This document shows, piece after piece, positions 29,040 to 38,663 of a stretch of DNA of 64,000 nt. The notes under the pieces were generated by a model. It ran no database searches. It was not told where the DNA came from and saw only the letters and a list, made by a program, of their open reading frames with translations. The position numbers were made by a program, and so were the translations under genes. This DNA comes from Terrihabitans soli (lineage in GTDB: Bacteria > Pseudomonadota > Alphaproteobacteria > Rhizobiales > Methylopilaceae): assembly GCF_014191545.1 (NCBI RefSeq), contig NZ_AP023361.1, positions 186,001-250,000 on the forward strand, given 5' to 3'. The stretch's first letter is position 1. Each line of letters starts with the position of its first letter.

Positions 29040-30737
29040 CTATTGGCCCGCCTCGCGTCCGGCCCGGATAAAGGACCAGTTAACGCGGGCCCCGGCGCGC
29101 GCGCCGAGCTTCAGGAGTATCTGCTCCGTCCGCCGCGGGCCGGAGGGGCCGGCGAAGAAAATGCTCTCTTCCAGATCGGCTTTGTGGCCCTCGGCGGCGA
29201 ACAGCCAGATCTCGCCATCGGGCAAAGACAGCAGCACGCCTTCGCCTTCATCGACGAGGCTGGCGCGCACGTCCGGGTGGAGATGGAAAGCCAAAGTGAT
29301 GTCGGCGTGCGTTTTGCGGCGCATCGGGCGCAGCACATCCATGCCGTCAAGGCGTGTGCCCTTCGGATCGAGCTGCAGCGAGCGTTCGTGCACGAGGCCG
29401 AAGCGCGCCTGATAGCCGTTATGGCTGGCGCGGATCAGACCCGCGCCATGGCGGTCCTCGCGGAAGACTTCGACGCGTGTCGGCCCGTCGCGCAGGAGCG
29501 GCCCGAGAATTTTTCGTAAGAAGCGATTTGAGACAAAGCGCGCCGAGGATGCGCCGCCGACGCTCGCCGTCGAATGCGCGGCGGTTTTACGCGCCGCCAT
29601 GCGCCGTCCGGCATGGCCGTCGCGCGGTACGCCGCAATTGACGACGAGGCGCGCATCGCCCGCGGTGAGTTCGAAACTGAGCGTGCCCGCATGCGCATCG
29701 CGCGAGAGTGCCAGCGGCGGCGGAAGCCCGGTATCGGCAATGAGCACGGCGTCGCCCGCTTCCATCCGCTGATAGCCGGAGAAGCTGGCATTCTGCACCG
29801 GCTGGCCGCGCGTCTCGTCGAGAGCAATGGCGGCCGCCAGAAGATCGGTGCGTGTTGCGCCCATGCCGTTGAAGAGCGCGAGCGTGCCGTCCGTATGCCG
29901 GAAGAAGCGCAGCATCGGCAGCATGCGGTCGAGCGCGGTGTTCAGCGCCGGCGGCGGCGCGAGCCCGCGTTCGGTAAAACAATCGGTGAGCGGCAGAAGA
30001 TCGAGCGCCAGCGTCAGCACATCCGATGGGTTGCGTGTCGCAGGTCCGCCGTCCGGCAATATCAGCGCGCCGAGATCATCGTTCAGATAATTCGAACCGC
30101 AGGCAAGATGGCCGGAGGAATCGGGAAGGCACAAACCTGCTTCCGTCAGCGCAATCGCGGTCAGAAGGCGCGGCATGCCGGACGGCAGGCGTCCGATCTC
30201 GCGTCTGAGGCGCGAGGTCTGGCGCGCAAGCCCGCGCAGAAAGCGTCGGCGGAAAACCGCATCCGCGTCGTCGATCAAAAAGTTCGCATAAGTTAGGAAG
30301 TTGATGACGCGCCGCGCCGCGACTTCCGCCTCCCGCGCTTCCTTCTTGCCGCGGCCGAACGCGGCCCATTCGGCGATCAGGCTGCGCGCGTAAGCGCGGG
30401 CGAGCACCGTGTCGGCGGCGGCAAGGTCCGCAAGCCAGGAAAATCCGTGCAGCTCGCGCGCCCAATCGGAGTTCGGCGCTGCGATCTCGAAAATGCTTTT
30501 GCCGGCGGCTTCGCGGCTTGCCCCCGCAAAGGAGAATGTGCCGCCATAGAGCGCCGCGCCCGCAATCGCATCGCCGTCGATGACGGGGCGCGGGATCGCG
30601 ATCAGTCGGTCGGGTACGGAAAAGGGCAGGCCAAAACGCATCAGCCGCCGCGGCGACAGGCGCGCAGCCGCTTCCGTGAGGACCAGCAGCGTCAGCTGCG
30701 TCCTCGTATGCGCGCGATCCGCCATGGCGTCAGCCAT
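29040..30737 (-). CDS. Heparinase II/III family protein
   Basis: This 565-residue protein has an N-terminal alpha/alpha-toroid-like region ([45 protein letters not shown]) and a C-terminal beta-rich half with [14 protein letters not shown] and [18 protein letters not shown] typical of heparinase II/III-like proteins. No signal peptide is seen. In Hyphomicrobiales this gene commonly lies between rsmB and purH, so it may act on a cell-envelope polysaccharide rather than host heparin; the substrate is unknown. Another ATG four codons in ([10 protein letters not shown]) is a possible start. Confidence 0.85.
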   Translation of the reverse strand: MADAMADRAHTRTQLTLLVLTEAAARLSPRRLMRFGLPFSVPDRLIAIPRPVIDGDAIAGAALYGGTFSFAGASREAAGKSIFEIAAPNSDWARELHGFSWLADLAAADTVLARAYARSLIAEWAAFGRGKKEAREAEVAARRVINFLTYANFLIDDADAVFRRRFLRGLARQTSRLRREIGRLPSGMPRLLTAIALTEAGLCLPDSSGHLACGSNYLNDDLGALILPDGGPATRNPSDVLTLALDLLPLTDCFTERGLAPPPALNTALDRMLPMLRFFRHTDGTLALFNGMGATRTDLLAAAIALDETRGQPVQNASFSGYQRMEAGDAVLIADTGLPPPLALSRDAHAGTLSFELTAGDARLVVNCGVPRDGHAGRRMAARKTAAHSTASVGGASSARFVSNRFLRKILGPLLRDGPTRVEVFREDRHGAGLIRASHNGYQARFGLVHERSLQLDPKGTRLDGMDVLRPMRRKTHADITLAFHLHPDVRASLVDEGEGVLLSLPDGEIWLFAAEGHKADLEESIFFAGPSGPRRTEQILLKLGARAGARVNWSFIRAGREAGQ

Positions 30738-30788
30738 TCTCAGCCGCTCTCCAGCCGATTCGGCCCCCCGAGGGGCAAACTATCACGC

Positions 30789-32102
30789 TCAGGGGCGCCG
30801 CCGCAGCCGTGCCGCATAGAATCCGTCGAGGCCCGACAGGCGCGGTTCGCCCCGGGCAAGGTGGCAGGGAAGGGTGCGCACTTCCCCGAGCGCGGTCAGA
30901 AATTCCGTTTGTCCGCCAAGTTCTTCCACGGAGACGGGATCGCGCTCGAGATCGGGCCGCCGCTTCAGCAGGGCGGCGATCTGCCCTTCGCCCTCTTCCG
31001 GCTCGAGCGAGCATGTGGAGTACACGAGGACGCCGCCGGGCTTTACGAGATCGGCCGCGGCGTCCAGCAGCCGCGCCTGAAGGGCCGCGAGCTTCTCAAT
31101 ATCTTCCGGGCCTTTCAGCCAAGCGACATCGGGATGGCGGCGGATCGTGCCGGTCGCCGAACATGGCGCATCGAGCAGAACCGCATCGAAGGGCTCGGCC
31201 TTGAACTGAGTCGCGTCGGCGGTGACGGTTTGCGCGGACAGACCGAGGCGTTTCAGATTTTCGGTGAGACGCCGCAGACGCGGCGCCGAACGGTCGACGG
31301 CGACAACGTCCGCGCCGCTCGCCGCAAGCTGGGCCGTCTTGCCGCCCGGCGCGGCGCAAAGATCGGCCACGCGCTGGCCGGCTTTCGCTTTAACGAGTTT
31401 TGCGGGAAGCGCGGCCGCCGCATCCTGCACCCACCACGCGCCGTCATTGAATCCCGGCAGTTCCGGCACCGGCCCGTCGGGTAGAAGACGGATGGTGCCG
31501 GTCGGCAAAATCTCGGCGTTGAGCTTCTGCGCCCATTCGATCGCATCGGATTTTGCGGTGATGTCGAGCGCCGGTTCGGCGCGCTCGGCGGCGGCAATCG
31601 CTTTCGCCGTCTCCGGCCCCCACGCTTTGATGCGGCGATCGTCGAGCCATTGCGGCACATCGCGCGATGGATCGTCGAGGAACTCGCCGAGACTTTCACG
31701 CTCGCGCGCGATATTGCGCAGCACCGCATTCACCAGCGGCGCGAAGGGCTTTGCCGCGCGGTCGTGGTTTGTCTGTTCGACGGCAAGATCGACGGCGGTG
31801 TGGTCGGGCACATCCATCAGAAGGATCTGTGCCGCTCCCGTCAGAAGAATGCTCTCCAGCGCGCCGCGCGGATCCAGCGGCTTTCGGAGGAATTTTTTGA
31901 TCGCGCCGCGCAGGCTGCCGAGACGGCGCAGGCTCGCTCCGGCAATGGCGCGCGACAGCGCCCGGTCGCGCGCATCCAGCGCGGCAAGCGGTCCCTTGGG
32001 ATCGTCGAGGGCTTCGTCGAGCGGCCTTCCGCGCTGCAGGACGCCATGGACCAGGGAGGTCGCGGCTCTGCGGGCGGCAAGGCCCGGAATGGGCACGTTC
32101 AT
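30789..32102 (-). CDS. rsmB: RsmB/NOP family 16S rRNA cytosine-5 methyltransferase
   Basis: This 437-residue protein joins an N-terminal NusB-like RNA-binding domain (RAATSLVHGVLQRGRPLDEAL; LVNAVLRNIARE) to a C-terminal SAM-dependent m5C methyltransferase. In the catalytic domain DLCAAPGGKTAQLAASGA binds SAM, and the two catalytic cysteines lie in LLDAPCSATGT and VYSTCSLEPEEGEGQ. This domain order is that of RsmB, which methylates C967 of 16S rRNA. It follows htpX on the same strand with a short gap and leads toward the heparinase-like gene. Confidence 0.92.
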   Translation of the reverse strand: MNVPIPGLAARRAATSLVHGVLQRGRPLDEALDDPKGPLAALDARDRALSRAIAGASLRRLGSLRGAIKKFLRKPLDPRGALESILLTGAAQILLMDVPDHTAVDLAVEQTNHDRAAKPFAPLVNAVLRNIARERESLGEFLDDPSRDVPQWLDDRRIKAWGPETAKAIAAAERAEPALDITAKSDAIEWAQKLNAEILPTGTIRLLPDGPVPELPGFNDGAWWVQDAAAALPAKLVKAKAGQRVADLCAAPGGKTAQLAASGADVVAVDRSAPRLRRLTENLKRLGLSAQTVTADATQFKAEPFDAVLLDAPCSATGTIRRHPDVAWLKGPEDIEKLAALQARLLDAAADLVKPGGVLVYSTCSLEPEEGEGQIAALLKRRPDLERDPVSVEELGGQTEFLTALGEVRTLPCHLARGEPRLSGLDGFYAARLRRRP

Positions 32103-32139
32103 TGCCGCCCTTATGCGCTAAACCCCGCCTCTTACCAAA

Positions 32140-33063
32140 TCAGCCCCAGGGGCCAGGTTTCTTGGACGGGTTCCAGGGGCCGGCAGGCGAGGCCTCCATC
32201 CGGCGGAAAGAGCGGCCGGTACCCATGGTGCGGGCGATCTCTTCGAGCGCGGCGATGCGGTTCTCGGTGTTCGGATGGGTCGAGAACAGATTGTCCATAC
32301 GCTCGCCCGACAGCGGGTTGATGATGAACATATGCGCGGTCGCAGGGTTCCGCTCGGCCTCATAGTTCGGCGTCTGGTGAGCGCGGCCGGCGATCTTCGA
32401 CAAAGCGGACGCGAGCGCCAGCGGCTGGCCGGAGATTTCGGCACCGCCTTTGTCGGCTTCATATTCGCGCGAGCGCGAGATCGCCATCTGCACGACCATG
32501 GCGGCGAGCGGCGCGAGGATAACGAGCGCGATCGTGCCGATCATGCCCATGCCGTTATTGTTGCGGTTGCCGCCGAACAGCATGGCGAAATTCGCCAGCA
32601 TGGAGATCGCGCCGGCAAGCGTCGCGGTCACGGTCATGGTCAGCGTGTCGTAATTCTTCACATGCGCCAGCTCATGCGCCATCACGCCCGCGACCTCTTC
32701 GCGATTGAGCGTGTTGAGAAGGCCGGTCGTCGCCGCGACAGCCGCATTTTGGGGATTGCGGCCGGTGGCAAACGCGTTCGGCTGCGGATTGTCGATCAGA
32801 TAGACCCTCGGCATAGGCAGGCCGGCATTCTTCGCCAGTTCCTGCACCAGCCCGTAATAGTCGGGCGCCGTACGCGCGTTGACTTCCTGCGCATTGTACA
32901 TGCGCAGCACCATCGCAGCCGAATTCCAGTAGCTGAAGGCGTTCATCGCCAGCGCCACGAAAAAGGCGATCGTCATGCCTCCCGAACCGCCGATCAGATA
33001 GCCGACGCCCATAAAGAGCGCCGTCATGCCGGCCAGGAGAATGAAGGTCCGCATATGGTTCAT
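32140..33063 (-). CDS. htpX: Membrane zinc metalloprotease HtpX
   Basis: HtpX is an M48-family inner-membrane protease that degrades misfolded membrane proteins along with FtsH. The 307-residue protein has two N-terminal spans, the zinc site HELAH in [14 protein letters not shown], a second pair of spans and the downstream [13 protein letters not shown] with the third zinc ligand. The C-terminal [25 protein letters not shown] is characteristic. Length and motif order are normal. Confidence 0.95.
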   Translation of the reverse strand: MNHMRTFILLAGMTALFMGVGYLIGGSGGMTIAFFVALAMNAFSYWNSAAMVLRMYNAQEVNARTAPDYYGLVQELAKNAGLPMPRVYLIDNPQPNAFATGRNPQNAAVAATTGLLNTLNREEVAGVMAHELAHVKNYDTLTMTVTATLAGAISMLANFAMLFGGNRNNNGMGMIGTIALVILAPLAAMVVQMAISRSREYEADKGGAEISGQPLALASALSKIAGRAHQTPNYEAERNPATAHMFIINPLSGERMDNLFSTHPNTENRIAALEEIARTMGTGRSFRRMEASPAGPWNPSKKPGPWG

Positions 33064-33170
33064 TTTGGTCTCGGTTCCTCTCTAGCGGGCAGGCGTTTCC
33101 TCCGCCCGCCGCGCTCCTATATATTTGCAAGCGATTATGGCGCTGCAAGAACGCCTGCAAGGAGAATTGG

Positions 33171-33359
33171 ATGCAAGAGGAGACCGCCCCTAAACCGGCT
33201 TTGACGCCCGAGGCAGAGCGCGCCCTCAAAGAGGCCGAGAAACGCCGGGCCGCCCAGCAGGCTGGGGAAGCCCCGCCGAAGGAGCTCCGGGGCCGCAAAG
33301 GGCCGGAGCCTGTGCGCTATGGGGATTGGGAAGTAAAGGGAATCGCCAGCGATTTCTGA
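33171..33359 (+). CDS. DUF1674 protein, bacterial SDHAF4-like
   Basis: This 62-residue protein ends in RYGDWEVKGIASDF, which matches the conserved C-terminus of the DUF1674/SDHAF4 family. Eukaryotic SDHAF4 assists assembly of the succinate dehydrogenase flavoprotein, so a similar role is inferred for the bacterial protein. The N-terminal part is charged, alanine-rich and probably helical or disordered. An AAGGAG site 6-9 bp upstream supports the ATG. The last codons overlap the likely start of the extensin gene. Confidence 0.85.
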   Translation: MQEETAPKPALTPEAERALKEAEKRRAAQQAGEAPPKELRGRKGPEPVRYGDWEVKGIASDF

Positions 33360-34086
33360 CCGTCCGCCTGTTCCGGAGACCCCGCCGCCCCCGCCAAGTC
33401 CCCGCCGTCCCAAGGCCGGGACGATCTTCGGCCGGCTTATCCTCGCGCTCCTCGTCATCGCGCCGTTCGCCCTCATCTATGTCGACGAAAAGGCGCCGCT
33501 CGATCCCTCCGCGCCGCCGGGTTTCTTCACGCCCATTCAATTGCGTTTGATGCAGATTTTCCCGGAGCGCTGCATGGCCGCGCTCGGACGGACGAAGAAT
33601 CTCAGTTTCACGCCTGCGCCCAAACCGATGGAAGACGGTTGCGGCTATCCCGACGGCGTTTCGATCACAAAATCTGAAATCTCCTGGGGTGGGTCTGTTC
33701 TGTTGCGCTGCCCGGCGGCGGTGGCGCTCGTGATGTGGGAACGCCATGCGCTGCAGCCGGAAGCGCAGCGCATCTTCGGCAAGCGCGTCTCATCGGCGCA
33801 GACCTTCGGCACCTATTCGTGCCGGAACGTGTATGGGCGCGAACACGGACGCCGGTCGCAGCATGCCACTGCAAATGCGATCGATGTCGCGGGCTTCACC
33901 ATCGAGGGCGGCAATTCGGTGAGTGTCCTGCGCGACTGGACAGATGCGGGGCCGAAAGGCGAGTTCATCCGCTCTGTGCGTGACAAGGCTTGCCGTTCAT
34001 TCGGCTCGGTGCTTTCGCCGGACTACAACGCCGCGCACGCCAATCATCTACATCTCGACATGGCGCCGTGGATGATGTGCCGCTGA
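33352..34086 (+). CDS. Extensin-like C-terminal domain protein, likely ATT start
   Basis: The 244-codon frame encodes a proline-rich N-terminus, a membrane span (about residues 26-43, IFGRLILALLVIAPFALIYV) and an extensin-like C-terminal domain with PAAVALVMWERHALQPEA, FGTYSCRNVYGR, SQHATANAIDVAGFTI and ANHLHLDMAPW. The C-terminal pattern resembles zinc-dependent D-Ala-metallopeptidase folds (H-D...HLH), so a cell-wall role is plausible. There is no ATG, GTG or TTG in frame upstream of a TTG at 33541, which would remove the anchor. An ATT at 33352, after an AAAGGG at 33335, gives ISDRPPVPE and overlaps the DUF1674 stop. The start is thus unusual. Confidence 0.75.
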   Translation: MSDRPPVPETPPPPPSPRRPKAGTIFGRLILALLVIAPFALIYVDEKAPLDPSAPPGFFTPIQLRLMQIFPERCMAALGRTKNLSFTPAPKPMEDGCGYPDGVSITKSEISWGGSVLLRCPAAVALVMWERHALQPEAQRIFGKRVSSAQTFGTYSCRNVYGREHGRRSQHATANAIDVAGFTIEGGNSVSVLRDWTDAGPKGEFIRSVRDKACRSFGSVLSPDYNAAHANHLHLDMAPWMMCR

Positions 34087-34109
34087 ACTCGGGTGTCCCC
34101 GAGTTCAGC
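34082..34109. repeat. CTGAACC-family palindrome at the extensin/msrA convergence
   Basis: A perfect 12-bp inverted repeat (GCTGAACTCGGG / CCCGAGTTCAGC) with a 4-nt loop covers the extensin stop codon and is followed by AAAAGCGGAG. It sits between two convergent genes and could form a terminator stem for either, though the A-run on its right gives U residues only on the minus-strand approach. Its sequence belongs to the same family as elements near 52.7, 55.2 and 55.7 kb. Confidence 0.7.
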
Positions 34110-34127
34110 AAAAGCGGAGAGGGCGGC

Positions 34128-34760
34128 CTAGATTTTCGCGTGCGCCTTCTCGCCCCAGACGGCTTTCAGGCGCGCATCGCGGCGGCAGCCGATGAGATAG
34201 GAATTGTAATGCCCGGGGCTCTTCTTGGCGAAGTCCTGGTGCTCGTCGCCCGCGGCGGTGAAGTCCGAGGCGTCGCGGATTTCCGTCGCGACCGTCGTCT
34301 TCAGCTCCTTTGCGACGTCCTCTTTTGACGCTTCCGCCGCCGCCTTCTGCAGCGGATCGTGCGCGAAGATCGCGGTCTGATATTGCGAGCCGTAATCGCA
34401 GAACTGGCCCGCCGGATCGGTCGGGTCGATATCATGCCAGAAAATGTCGAGCAGCTTGTCGTAACTGATCTGCGTGGGATCGTAGGTGACCTGCACGGAC
34501 TCAAGATGTCCCGTGCCGCCGGAGACGACTTCGGCATAGGTCGGGTTTTTCGTCTTGCCGCCCATGAACCCGGAGACGGCGGAGATAACGCCGGGCTTGC
34601 CGTCGAAAGCTTTCTCGATCGACCAGAAGCAACCGCCGGCAAAGGTTGCCACAGCCTTCTTGCCGTCCTCCTGCGCCAGGGCCGGCGCTTCGAACAGGCT
34701 GGCGCCCCCGGCAAGCGACAGGGCGATGGCGGCGGCGCGGATGGCAAAGACGATATGCAT
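34128..34760 (-). CDS. msrA: Periplasmic peptide-methionine (S)-S-oxide reductase MsrA
   Basis: This 210-residue MsrA has a signal peptide ending in EAPALA, so it likely repairs oxidised methionine in periplasmic proteins. The catalytic motif GCFWSIEKAFDG is present, along with GFMGGKTKNPTYAEV, YDPTQISYDKLLDIFWHDIDPT, YGSQYQTAIF and the C-terminal GHYNSYLIGCRRDA with a possible resolving cysteine. The ATG before HIVFAIRAAA was chosen as it starts a normal signal sequence. It is convergent with the extensin gene and shares a palindrome between them. Confidence 0.92.
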   Translation of the reverse strand: MHIVFAIRAAAIALSLAGGASLFEAPALAQEDGKKAVATFAGGCFWSIEKAFDGKPGVISAVSGFMGGKTKNPTYAEVVSGGTGHLESVQVTYDPTQISYDKLLDIFWHDIDPTDPAGQFCDYGSQYQTAIFAHDPLQKAAAEASKEDVAKELKTTVATEIRDASDFTAAGDEHQDFAKKSPGHYNSYLIGCRRDARLKAVWGEKAHAKI

Positions 34761-34854
34761 AGGCAAGGCTCCGGAAAACGGCGACGTCATCAGATACGCC
34801 CGATTGCGGCGGGCGGATGCCCGGGCGCACCCCCGAGAGGTCAATTCGGCGTGA

Positions 34855-36804
34855 TTATTCCGCCGCCTGCCTGTTCTGCCGGTTATCGACGAGATCGGTG
34901 ACGACGGTCGGATCGGCCAAAGTCGAGGTGTCGCCGAGATTGGAGAAATCGTCCTCGGCGATCTTGCGGAGGATGCGCCGCATGATCTTGCCCGAACGCG
35001 TCTTCGGCAGGCCAGGCGCGAACTGGATCATGTCGGGTGAGGCGATGGGGCCGATCTCCTTACGCACCCATTGCACGAGTTCCTTGCGGAGCGCGTCATC
35101 GCCTGTCTCGCCCGCCATCAGGGTGACATAGGCGTAGATGCCCTGGCCCTTGATGTTGTGCGGATAGCCGACGACCGCGGCTTCCGAAACTTTCGGATGC
35201 GAGACGAGCGCGCTTTCGACCTCGGCGGTGCCGAGGCGGTGACCGGACACGTTGAGCACGTCGTCGACGCGGCCGGTGATCCAGTAATAGCCGTCTTCGT
35301 CGCGGCGGCAGCCGTCGCCGGTGAAATATTTGTTCGGATAGGTGGAGAAATAGGTCTCCATGAAACGCGCATGATCGCCGTAGACGGTGCGCATCTGGCC
35401 GGGCCAGCTGTCGGTAATGACAAGATTGCCGGCGCCTGCGCCTTCAATGGTCTTGCCTTCGGCATCGACGAGTTCGGGCTTGACGCCGAAGAAGGGCTTT
35501 GTCGCCGAGCCGGGTTTTTGCGGAATGGCGCCGGGCAGCGGCATGATCATATGGCCGCCGGTTTCAGTCTGCCACCAGGTGTCGATGACGGGGCAGCGGC
35601 TGTCGCCGACAACGCGCCAATACCATTCCCAGGCTTCCGGATTGATCGGCTCGCCGACGGTCGCCAGCAATTTCAGCGAGGCGCGCGAGGTCTGCTTGAC
35701 CGGCTCATCGCCCGCGCCCATCAGCGCGCGGATCGCGGTCGGCGCGGTGTAGAAGATATTGACCTGATGCTTGTCGACGACCTCCCAGAAGCGCGAAGTG
35801 GTCGGATAGTTCGGAACGCCCTCGAACATCAGCGTCGTCGCGCCGTTCGCCAAAGGTCCGTACAGGACATAGGAATGGCCGGTGACCCAGCCGACATCGG
35901 CCGTGCACCAGTAGATGTCGCCGTCGTGATAATCGAAGGCCAGCTGATGGGTGTAGCTCGCATAGACGAGATAGCCGCCCGTCGTGTGCAGCACGCCTTT
36001 CGGTTTTCCGGTCGAGCCTGAGGTGTAGAGGATGAACAGCGGGTCTTCCGCACTCATCTCCTCGGGTTTGCATTCGGTCGGGACGCCCTTCGAGGCTTCG
36101 TCATACCAGTGATCGCGTCCGGATTTCATCGGCACGTCGGCGCCAACATGGCGGACGACGATCACACTTTTGACGCCGGCGCATTTTTCCAGCGCCGCGT
36201 CGATATTGGCTTTGAGCGGGATCTTCCGCCCGCCGCGCACGCCCTCATCGGCGGTGATGACGAACTCGGATTTGCAGTCCTCGATGCGTCCGGCAATCGA
36301 ATCCGGAGAGAAGCCGCCGAAGACGACCGAATGCACCGCACCGATGCGCGTGCAGGCCAGCATGGCATAGGCCGCTTCCGGCACCATGGGCATATAGATC
36401 GTGACGCGATCGCCTTTCTTGACGCCCTGCGCTTTCAGCACATTGGCGAAGCGGCCGACTTCTTCGTGAAGTTCGCGATAAGTGATCTTGCGGGCGCGCG
36501 CCTTCGGATCGTCGGGCTCGAAAATGATCGCGATCTGATTTGAGCGCTTGATGAGATGGCGGTCGACGCAATTGGCCGAGACGTTGAGCGTGCCGTCCTC
36601 ATACCATTTGATCGACACCTTGCCGGGCGCAAACGAGGTGTTTTTGACCTTGGTGAAGGGGCGGATCCAGTCGAGCCGTTTGCCGATCTCGCCCCAGAAC
36701 CCGTCCGGGTCCTTGATGGAGCGCTCATAGGTTTTCTCGTAATCCGCCGCGTCGACAAAAGCGCGCTTTTCCCATTCGGGACTGACGGGATAAAGCTCGG
36801 CCAT
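34855..36804 (-). CDS. acs: Acetyl-CoA synthetase
   Basis: Acs activates acetate to acetyl-CoA through acetyl-AMP. The 649-residue protein has the AMP-binding P-loop [11 protein letters not shown], the [12 protein letters not shown] core, [35 protein letters not shown], and the C-terminal [11 protein letters not shown] whose lysine is the usual site of acetylation control. Length is normal. Its upstream 458 bp hold no gene but contain many inverted repeats and a direct repeat, so leader-level regulation is possible. Confidence 0.96.
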   Translation of the reverse strand: MAELYPVSPEWEKRAFVDAADYEKTYERSIKDPDGFWGEIGKRLDWIRPFTKVKNTSFAPGKVSIKWYEDGTLNVSANCVDRHLIKRSNQIAIIFEPDDPKARARKITYRELHEEVGRFANVLKAQGVKKGDRVTIYMPMVPEAAYAMLACTRIGAVHSVVFGGFSPDSIAGRIEDCKSEFVITADEGVRGGRKIPLKANIDAALEKCAGVKSVIVVRHVGADVPMKSGRDHWYDEASKGVPTECKPEEMSAEDPLFILYTSGSTGKPKGVLHTTGGYLVYASYTHQLAFDYHDGDIYWCTADVGWVTGHSYVLYGPLANGATTLMFEGVPNYPTTSRFWEVVDKHQVNIFYTAPTAIRALMGAGDEPVKQTSRASLKLLATVGEPINPEAWEWYWRVVGDSRCPVIDTWWQTETGGHMIMPLPGAIPQKPGSATKPFFGVKPELVDAEGKTIEGAGAGNLVITDSWPGQMRTVYGDHARFMETYFSTYPNKYFTGDGCRRDEDGYYWITGRVDDVLNVSGHRLGTAEVESALVSHPKVSEAAVVGYPHNIKGQGIYAYVTLMAGETGDDALRKELVQWVRKEIGPIASPDMIQFAPGLPKTRSGKIMRRILRKIAEDDFSNLGDTSTLADPTVVTDLVDNRQNRQAAE

Positions 36805-36910
36805 TTCTGTTCCTCCGCACGCTCGGCTGCCCGAGTCTGTTCTGAGAAGCGTCTGTTTGGAGCGATTATGGCGAGGCGGACCGGGAGGGCAAGCCGACGA
36901 AGGTCAGGGT

Positions 36911-36989
36911 AAAATTGAAAGCCCAGGCCATTTTTTAGATGGAGCCTGCACGAGGCCAATGTCGGCCTCGAAAAATTGAAAGCCCAGGC
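36911..36989. repeat. 18-bp direct repeat flanking a nested hairpin upstream of acs
   Basis: AAAATTGAAAGCCCAGGC occurs twice, at 36911-36928 and 36972-36989, with a start-to-start distance of 61 bp. Between the copies is a 7-bp stem CGAGGCC / GGCCTCG (36951-36957 / 36964-36970), enclosed by an outer GGAGCCT / AGGCTCC stem (36941-36947 / 36986-36992). The repeat lies about 110-185 bp upstream of the acs start. It may be a duplicated operator or part of a leader structure. Confidence 0.65.
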
Positions 36990-37032
36990 TCCGGCGCTAA
37001 CGGGCGCGCGTTACCCCCAATCAGGGTGCACA

Positions 37033-37247
37033 CACCGGCGAACTACGGGCCTGGGCGATCTCGTTCCAGTTAGCCCAGCCAGACGGGCATGGCCGCCCTG
37101 GAGCAGCAGCCATGCACGCGCGAGAGCAATTGACCGGCCGGAGTACATCCGTCCGTCCGGTCGCTTCGCCTCAACTCAGTCTTTCGACCGAGGCGGCGAT
37201 GCCTCGCTATCTGGTGGGTTCTCGCTGATATGGGGAGGGTTTCTCCC
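37033..37247 (-). ncRNA. Hairpin-rich intergenic segment, candidate structured RNA or acs leader
   Basis: The segment between the EVE gene and acs has several stems. GGGAG/CTCCC is at 37233-37237/37243-37247. CGAGGC/GCCTCG is at 37189-37194/37201-37206, and overlaps CTCAGTC/GACCGAG at 37175-37181/37186-37192. GACCGG/CCGGTC, with an inner CGGA/TCCG, is at 37132-37162, and CTGGGC/GCCCAG at 37051-37078. On the minus strand the CTCGGTC stem is closed by a GAAA tetraloop and contains a G-U pair, whereas the plus-strand RNA would have an A-C mismatch, so a minus-strand RNA is favoured. No known RNA family was recognised. Confidence 0.4.
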
Positions 37248-37262
37248 GGTTCAAGGCCTAAG

Positions 37263-37682
37263 TCAGAGACTGACTTCGCCCATCTCGCAGATCAGCTTCC
37301 ATTCGGCATCGGTGACGGGCTGAACCGACAGGCGCGCCGAAGTGACGAGAGACATCTTGGCAAGCTTCGGTGTCTTTTTGACGACGGCGAGCGAAATCGG
37401 TTTCGGCACGTCAGCCACAGCGCGGATATCGACGCATTCCCACTGGCCGCTATCGTCGGTCGAATCCGGATGCGCGGCTTTCGCCACTTCGCAGATGCCG
37501 ACGATCTCCTTGCCCTCGTTCGAATGATAGAAGAAGCCGCGATCGCCGACTTCCATCGCGCGCATATTGTTGCGGGCGAGGAAATTACGCACGCCCGTCC
37601 ATTCTTCGCCCTTCTTGCCGGTCTTTTTCAGCATGTCGAAGGAAAAGACATCGGGTTCGGATTTGAACAGCCAGTATTTCAT
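37263..37682 (-). CDS. EVE-domain protein
   Basis: This 139-residue protein is a stand-alone EVE domain of the PUA-like superfamily, starting KYWLFKSEPDVFSFD and containing WTGVRNFLARNNMRAMEVGDRGFFYHSNEGKEIVGI. EVE domains are thought to bind modified bases in RNA or DNA; bacterial single-domain members have no confirmed role. Its start directly abuts the gpsA stop, so it is the last gene of a tsaD-gpsA-EVE operon, an order common in Hyphomicrobiales. Confidence 0.92.
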   Translation of the reverse strand: MKYWLFKSEPDVFSFDMLKKTGKKGEEWTGVRNFLARNNMRAMEVGDRGFFYHSNEGKEIVGICEVAKAAHPDSTDDSGQWECVDIRAVADVPKPISLAVVKKTPKLAKMSLVTSARLSVQPVTDAEWKLICEMGEVSL

Positions 37683-38663
37683 TCATTCCTCGGACGTCAG
37701 CGGCCGGGCGAGCAGCGTTTCGATCGCCTGACTGACGGTGATCTTGCCGTCGAGCACATCGCGCACCGCGGTTGCGATCGGCATTTCGACATGGTTCTTC
37801 TGCGCAAGCTCGACGAGGGCTTGGGCGGTGAAGGCGCCTTCCGCGAGTTTGCCATCAGGCGATGCACCTTTGCCGATGGCCACGCCGTAGGAGAAATTGC
37901 GCGATTGCGGCGAGGTTGCGGTCAATACGAGATCGCCAAGGCCCGAAAGCCCCATCAAAGTTTCCGGCTTGCCGCCGAGCGCCGAGCCGAAACGGCGCAG
38001 TTCGGCAAAGCCGCGCGCGATGAAGGCAGCGCCCGCGCTCTGGCCGAGGCCGACGCCGGCTGCAATCCCGGCGCCGATGGCGATGACGTTTTTCGCGGCG
38101 CCGCCGATCTCGACGCCTATGACGTCATCGGAATGGTAGAGGCGCAGAACCGGCGAGGCGAGGGCGCGCGACAAGTCCGCGGCCAGCCATTCATCCTTGG
38201 CGGCAAGTGTCACTGCCGCCGGAAGTCCGTGCGCAACATCAGCGGCAAAGCTCGGCCCCGACAGCGCGCAGGCCGGATTGTGCGGAAGAGTGGCGCGCAG
38301 AATCTGCGACATGAAAGAGAGCGAGCCGCGCTCAATACCCTTGGCGCAGGAAATGACGGGTACGTCTTTCTTCAAATGCGGCGCGGCAAGCGCGGCCGTC
38401 GCGCGCATATGCTGAGCCGGCACGACCATCAGCGCCGCATCGCAGCCGGCGATCGCGTGGATGTCGGCGGCGGGCGTGACTTCATCCGCAAGCTTCACGC
38501 CGGGAAGGTAAAGCGTATTGACGCGCTCTTTGATGAGGGCATTCGCCTGCTTCTCGTCGAACTCCCAGAGCACGACTTCGCGTCCGGCGCGGGCGGCGGC
38601 ATTCGCGAGCGCGGTGCCCCAGGCGCCTGCGCCGAGCACGGCGATCTTTCGGAACGAACTCAT
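37683..38663 (-). CDS. gpsA: NAD(P)-dependent glycerol-3-phosphate dehydrogenase
   Basis: GpsA reduces dihydroxyacetone phosphate to sn-glycerol 3-phosphate for phospholipid synthesis. The 326-residue protein has the Rossmann motif [16 protein letters not shown], the [11 protein letters not shown] segment, [27 protein letters not shown] with the catalytic lysine, and [14 protein letters not shown]. It overlaps tsaD by 4 bp (ATGA) and is followed immediately by the EVE gene. Confidence 0.95.
   Translation of the reverse strand: MSSFRKIAVLGAGAWGTALANAAARAGREVVLWEFDEKQANALIKERVNTLYLPGVKLADEVTPAADIHAIAGCDAALMVVPAQHMRATAALAAPHLKKDVPVISCAKGIERGSLSFMSQILRATLPHNPACALSGPSFAADVAHGLPAAVTLAAKDEWLAADLSRALASPVLRLYHSDDVIGVEIGGAAKNVIAIGAGIAAGVGLGQSAGAAFIARGFAELRRFGSALGGKPETLMGLSGLGDLVLTATSPQSRNFSYGVAIGKGASPDGKLAEGAFTAQALVELAQKNHVEMPIATAVRDVLDGKITVSQAIETLLARPLTSEE

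Noticed and set aside
33541-34086. Extensin gene starting at the TTG
   Set aside because: This start would discard an obvious membrane anchor and has no good ribosome-binding site; the upstream frame looks coding.
37000-37260. tmRNA, SRP RNA or RNase P RNA in the acs gap
   Set aside because: I looked for a proteolysis-tag sequence, the SRP GGAA-tetraloop region and the RNase P conserved GAGGAAAGTCC; none is present.
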